From positions 1 to 5,544 of the forward strand of contig CANCKV010000266.1 in NCBI GenBank assembly GCA_947378615.1: a DNA stretch of 5,544 nt, in the 5' to 3' direction. The position numbers and the translations under genes were made by a program. Position 1 is the stretch's first letter; each line of letters begins with the position of its first letter. Below, one piece after another: positions 5,000 to 5,544 of this stretch. The notes beneath the pieces were generated by a model, which did not search any database, had not been told where the DNA came from, and saw only the letters and a list, made by a program, of their open reading frames with translations. The stretch comes from Chitinophagaceae bacterium (GTDB lineage: Bacteria > Bacteroidota > Bacteroidia > Chitinophagales > Chitinophagaceae).

Positions 5000-5544
5000 A
5001 TGAGGAGATCTATTTGTTTACTTCTGTTGTTTGGAGTCAGTTTAAATATGGCTTCTTCTCAAGAAGTGAAAAAGACTGAACTAAAAAATATTGATTCGCT
5101 GTCCAATATCAATGATAGCACTAATATGCAGAATGAATTAAAATCTAGTTTATTAGATAATATTCCTGTTATTTCAATAGATGATAATGAAGTAGGGGCA
5201 GTAGCTGATCAAAGTGTATCATCAGCACTTACATCGAGTAGAGATCCTTTCATTTCTGCAGCTTCATTTAATTTTAGTGCTGCCCGTTTTCGAACAAGAG
5301 GGTATGATGGAAGCAATTCCACCACCTATATTAATGGTGTTTCCATGGAAAACCTTGATAATGGTTTCACTCCGTTTGGACTTTGGGGTGGACTAAATGA
5401 TTTAATGCACTATCGTGATTTAGTGTATGGGTTACGCCCTAATACATTTAGTTATGGTGAAATTGGTAGTAGTACACAAATCGATACCCGTGCAGGAAGA
5501 CAACGCAAGCAAACCCAATTAGGGATGGCATTTTCTAATAGAAC
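5000..5544 (+). CDS. TonB-dependent outer-membrane receptor, N-terminal part (cut by the window end)
   Basis: Such receptors import large or scarce nutrients through the outer membrane using energy from TonB-ExbB-ExbD. The frame is open from the ATG to the window edge, giving 181 complete codons. A signal peptide (MRRSICLLLLFGVSLN...) probably ends at MASS before Gln21. Residues 21-54 are a polar, Asn/Ser/Asp-rich linker. From about 55 a plug domain is recognisable: IPVISIDDNE, SSRDPFISAASFNFSAARF, RTRGYDG (98-104), TTYINGVSMENL (108-119) and FGLWGGLNDL (126-135), all in the style of Bacteroidota receptors. The beta-barrel lies beyond the window. The carboxypeptidase-regulatory-like domain often found in front of the plug in this phylum is absent, so this is the short form. 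The ligand cannot be deduced. It is not an obvious SusC, and no SusD partner is visible here. Confidence 0.85.
   Translation, partial: MRRSICLLLLFGVSLNMASSQEVKKTELKNIDSLSNINDSTNMQNELKSSLLDNIPVISIDDNEVGAVADQSVSSALTSSRDPFISAASFNFSAARFRTRGYDGSNSTTYINGVSMENLDNGFTPFGLWGGLNDLMHYRDLVYGLRPNTFSYGEIGSSTQIDTRAGRQRKQTQLGMAFSNR

Noticed and set aside
5214..5396. 60-codon open frame on the + strand
   Set aside because: It lies in another frame inside the receptor gene, whose frame from 5000 has a signal peptide and plug motifs and stays open to the window end.

Overview
The window looks like chromosomal DNA of a Bacteroidota species, perhaps from a Chitinophagaceae- or Sphingobacteriia-like lineage (the class-level guess is weak). 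The reasons are a strongly AT-rich sequence, a C-terminal type IX secretion (T9SS) sorting domain, a TonB-dependent receptor of Bacteroidota style, a loosely fitting lipobox, no Shine-Dalgarno sequences, and upstream boxes close to the Bacteroidota -7 consensus TAnnTTTG. All five genes encode exported proteins. Three of them have a predicted signal peptidase I cut directly before Gln.

Layout, left to right: (1) msrB (24-581, +), a methionine-R-sulfoxide reductase carried as a predicted lipoprotein; (2) a strong bidirectional terminator (594-643) between convergent genes; (3) an S1/P1-type zinc nuclease (739-1506, -) with all nine metal ligands present; (4) a 275-bp divergent promoter region; (5) a T9SS-secreted protein (1782-3329, +) made of a ThuA/GATase1-like domain, a fibronectin-III-like domain and a sorting tail; (6) a 499-bp gene-free stretch (3330-3828) with a hairpin, two copies of a composite repeat, a tandem octamer and a probable terminator; (7) a secreted endonuclease/exonuclease/phosphatase (EEP) family enzyme (3829-4860, -); (8) a 139-bp divergent promoter region; (9) the first 181 codons of a TonB-dependent outer-membrane receptor (5000 to the window end, +).

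Strands alternate gene by gene, so each gene is probably its own transcription unit and there is no classical operon. Functionally, two exported phosphodiesterase-type enzymes of unrelated folds flank a secreted protein of unknown activity, followed by an outer-membrane transporter. Breakdown and uptake of extracellular nucleic acid or phosphate is a reasonable but unproven reading. I see no defence system, mobile element, CRISPR array or RNA gene. The least explained signal is the repeat-rich DNA at 3400-3645, built around the word CTATGTG, which also occurs in another intergenic gap.
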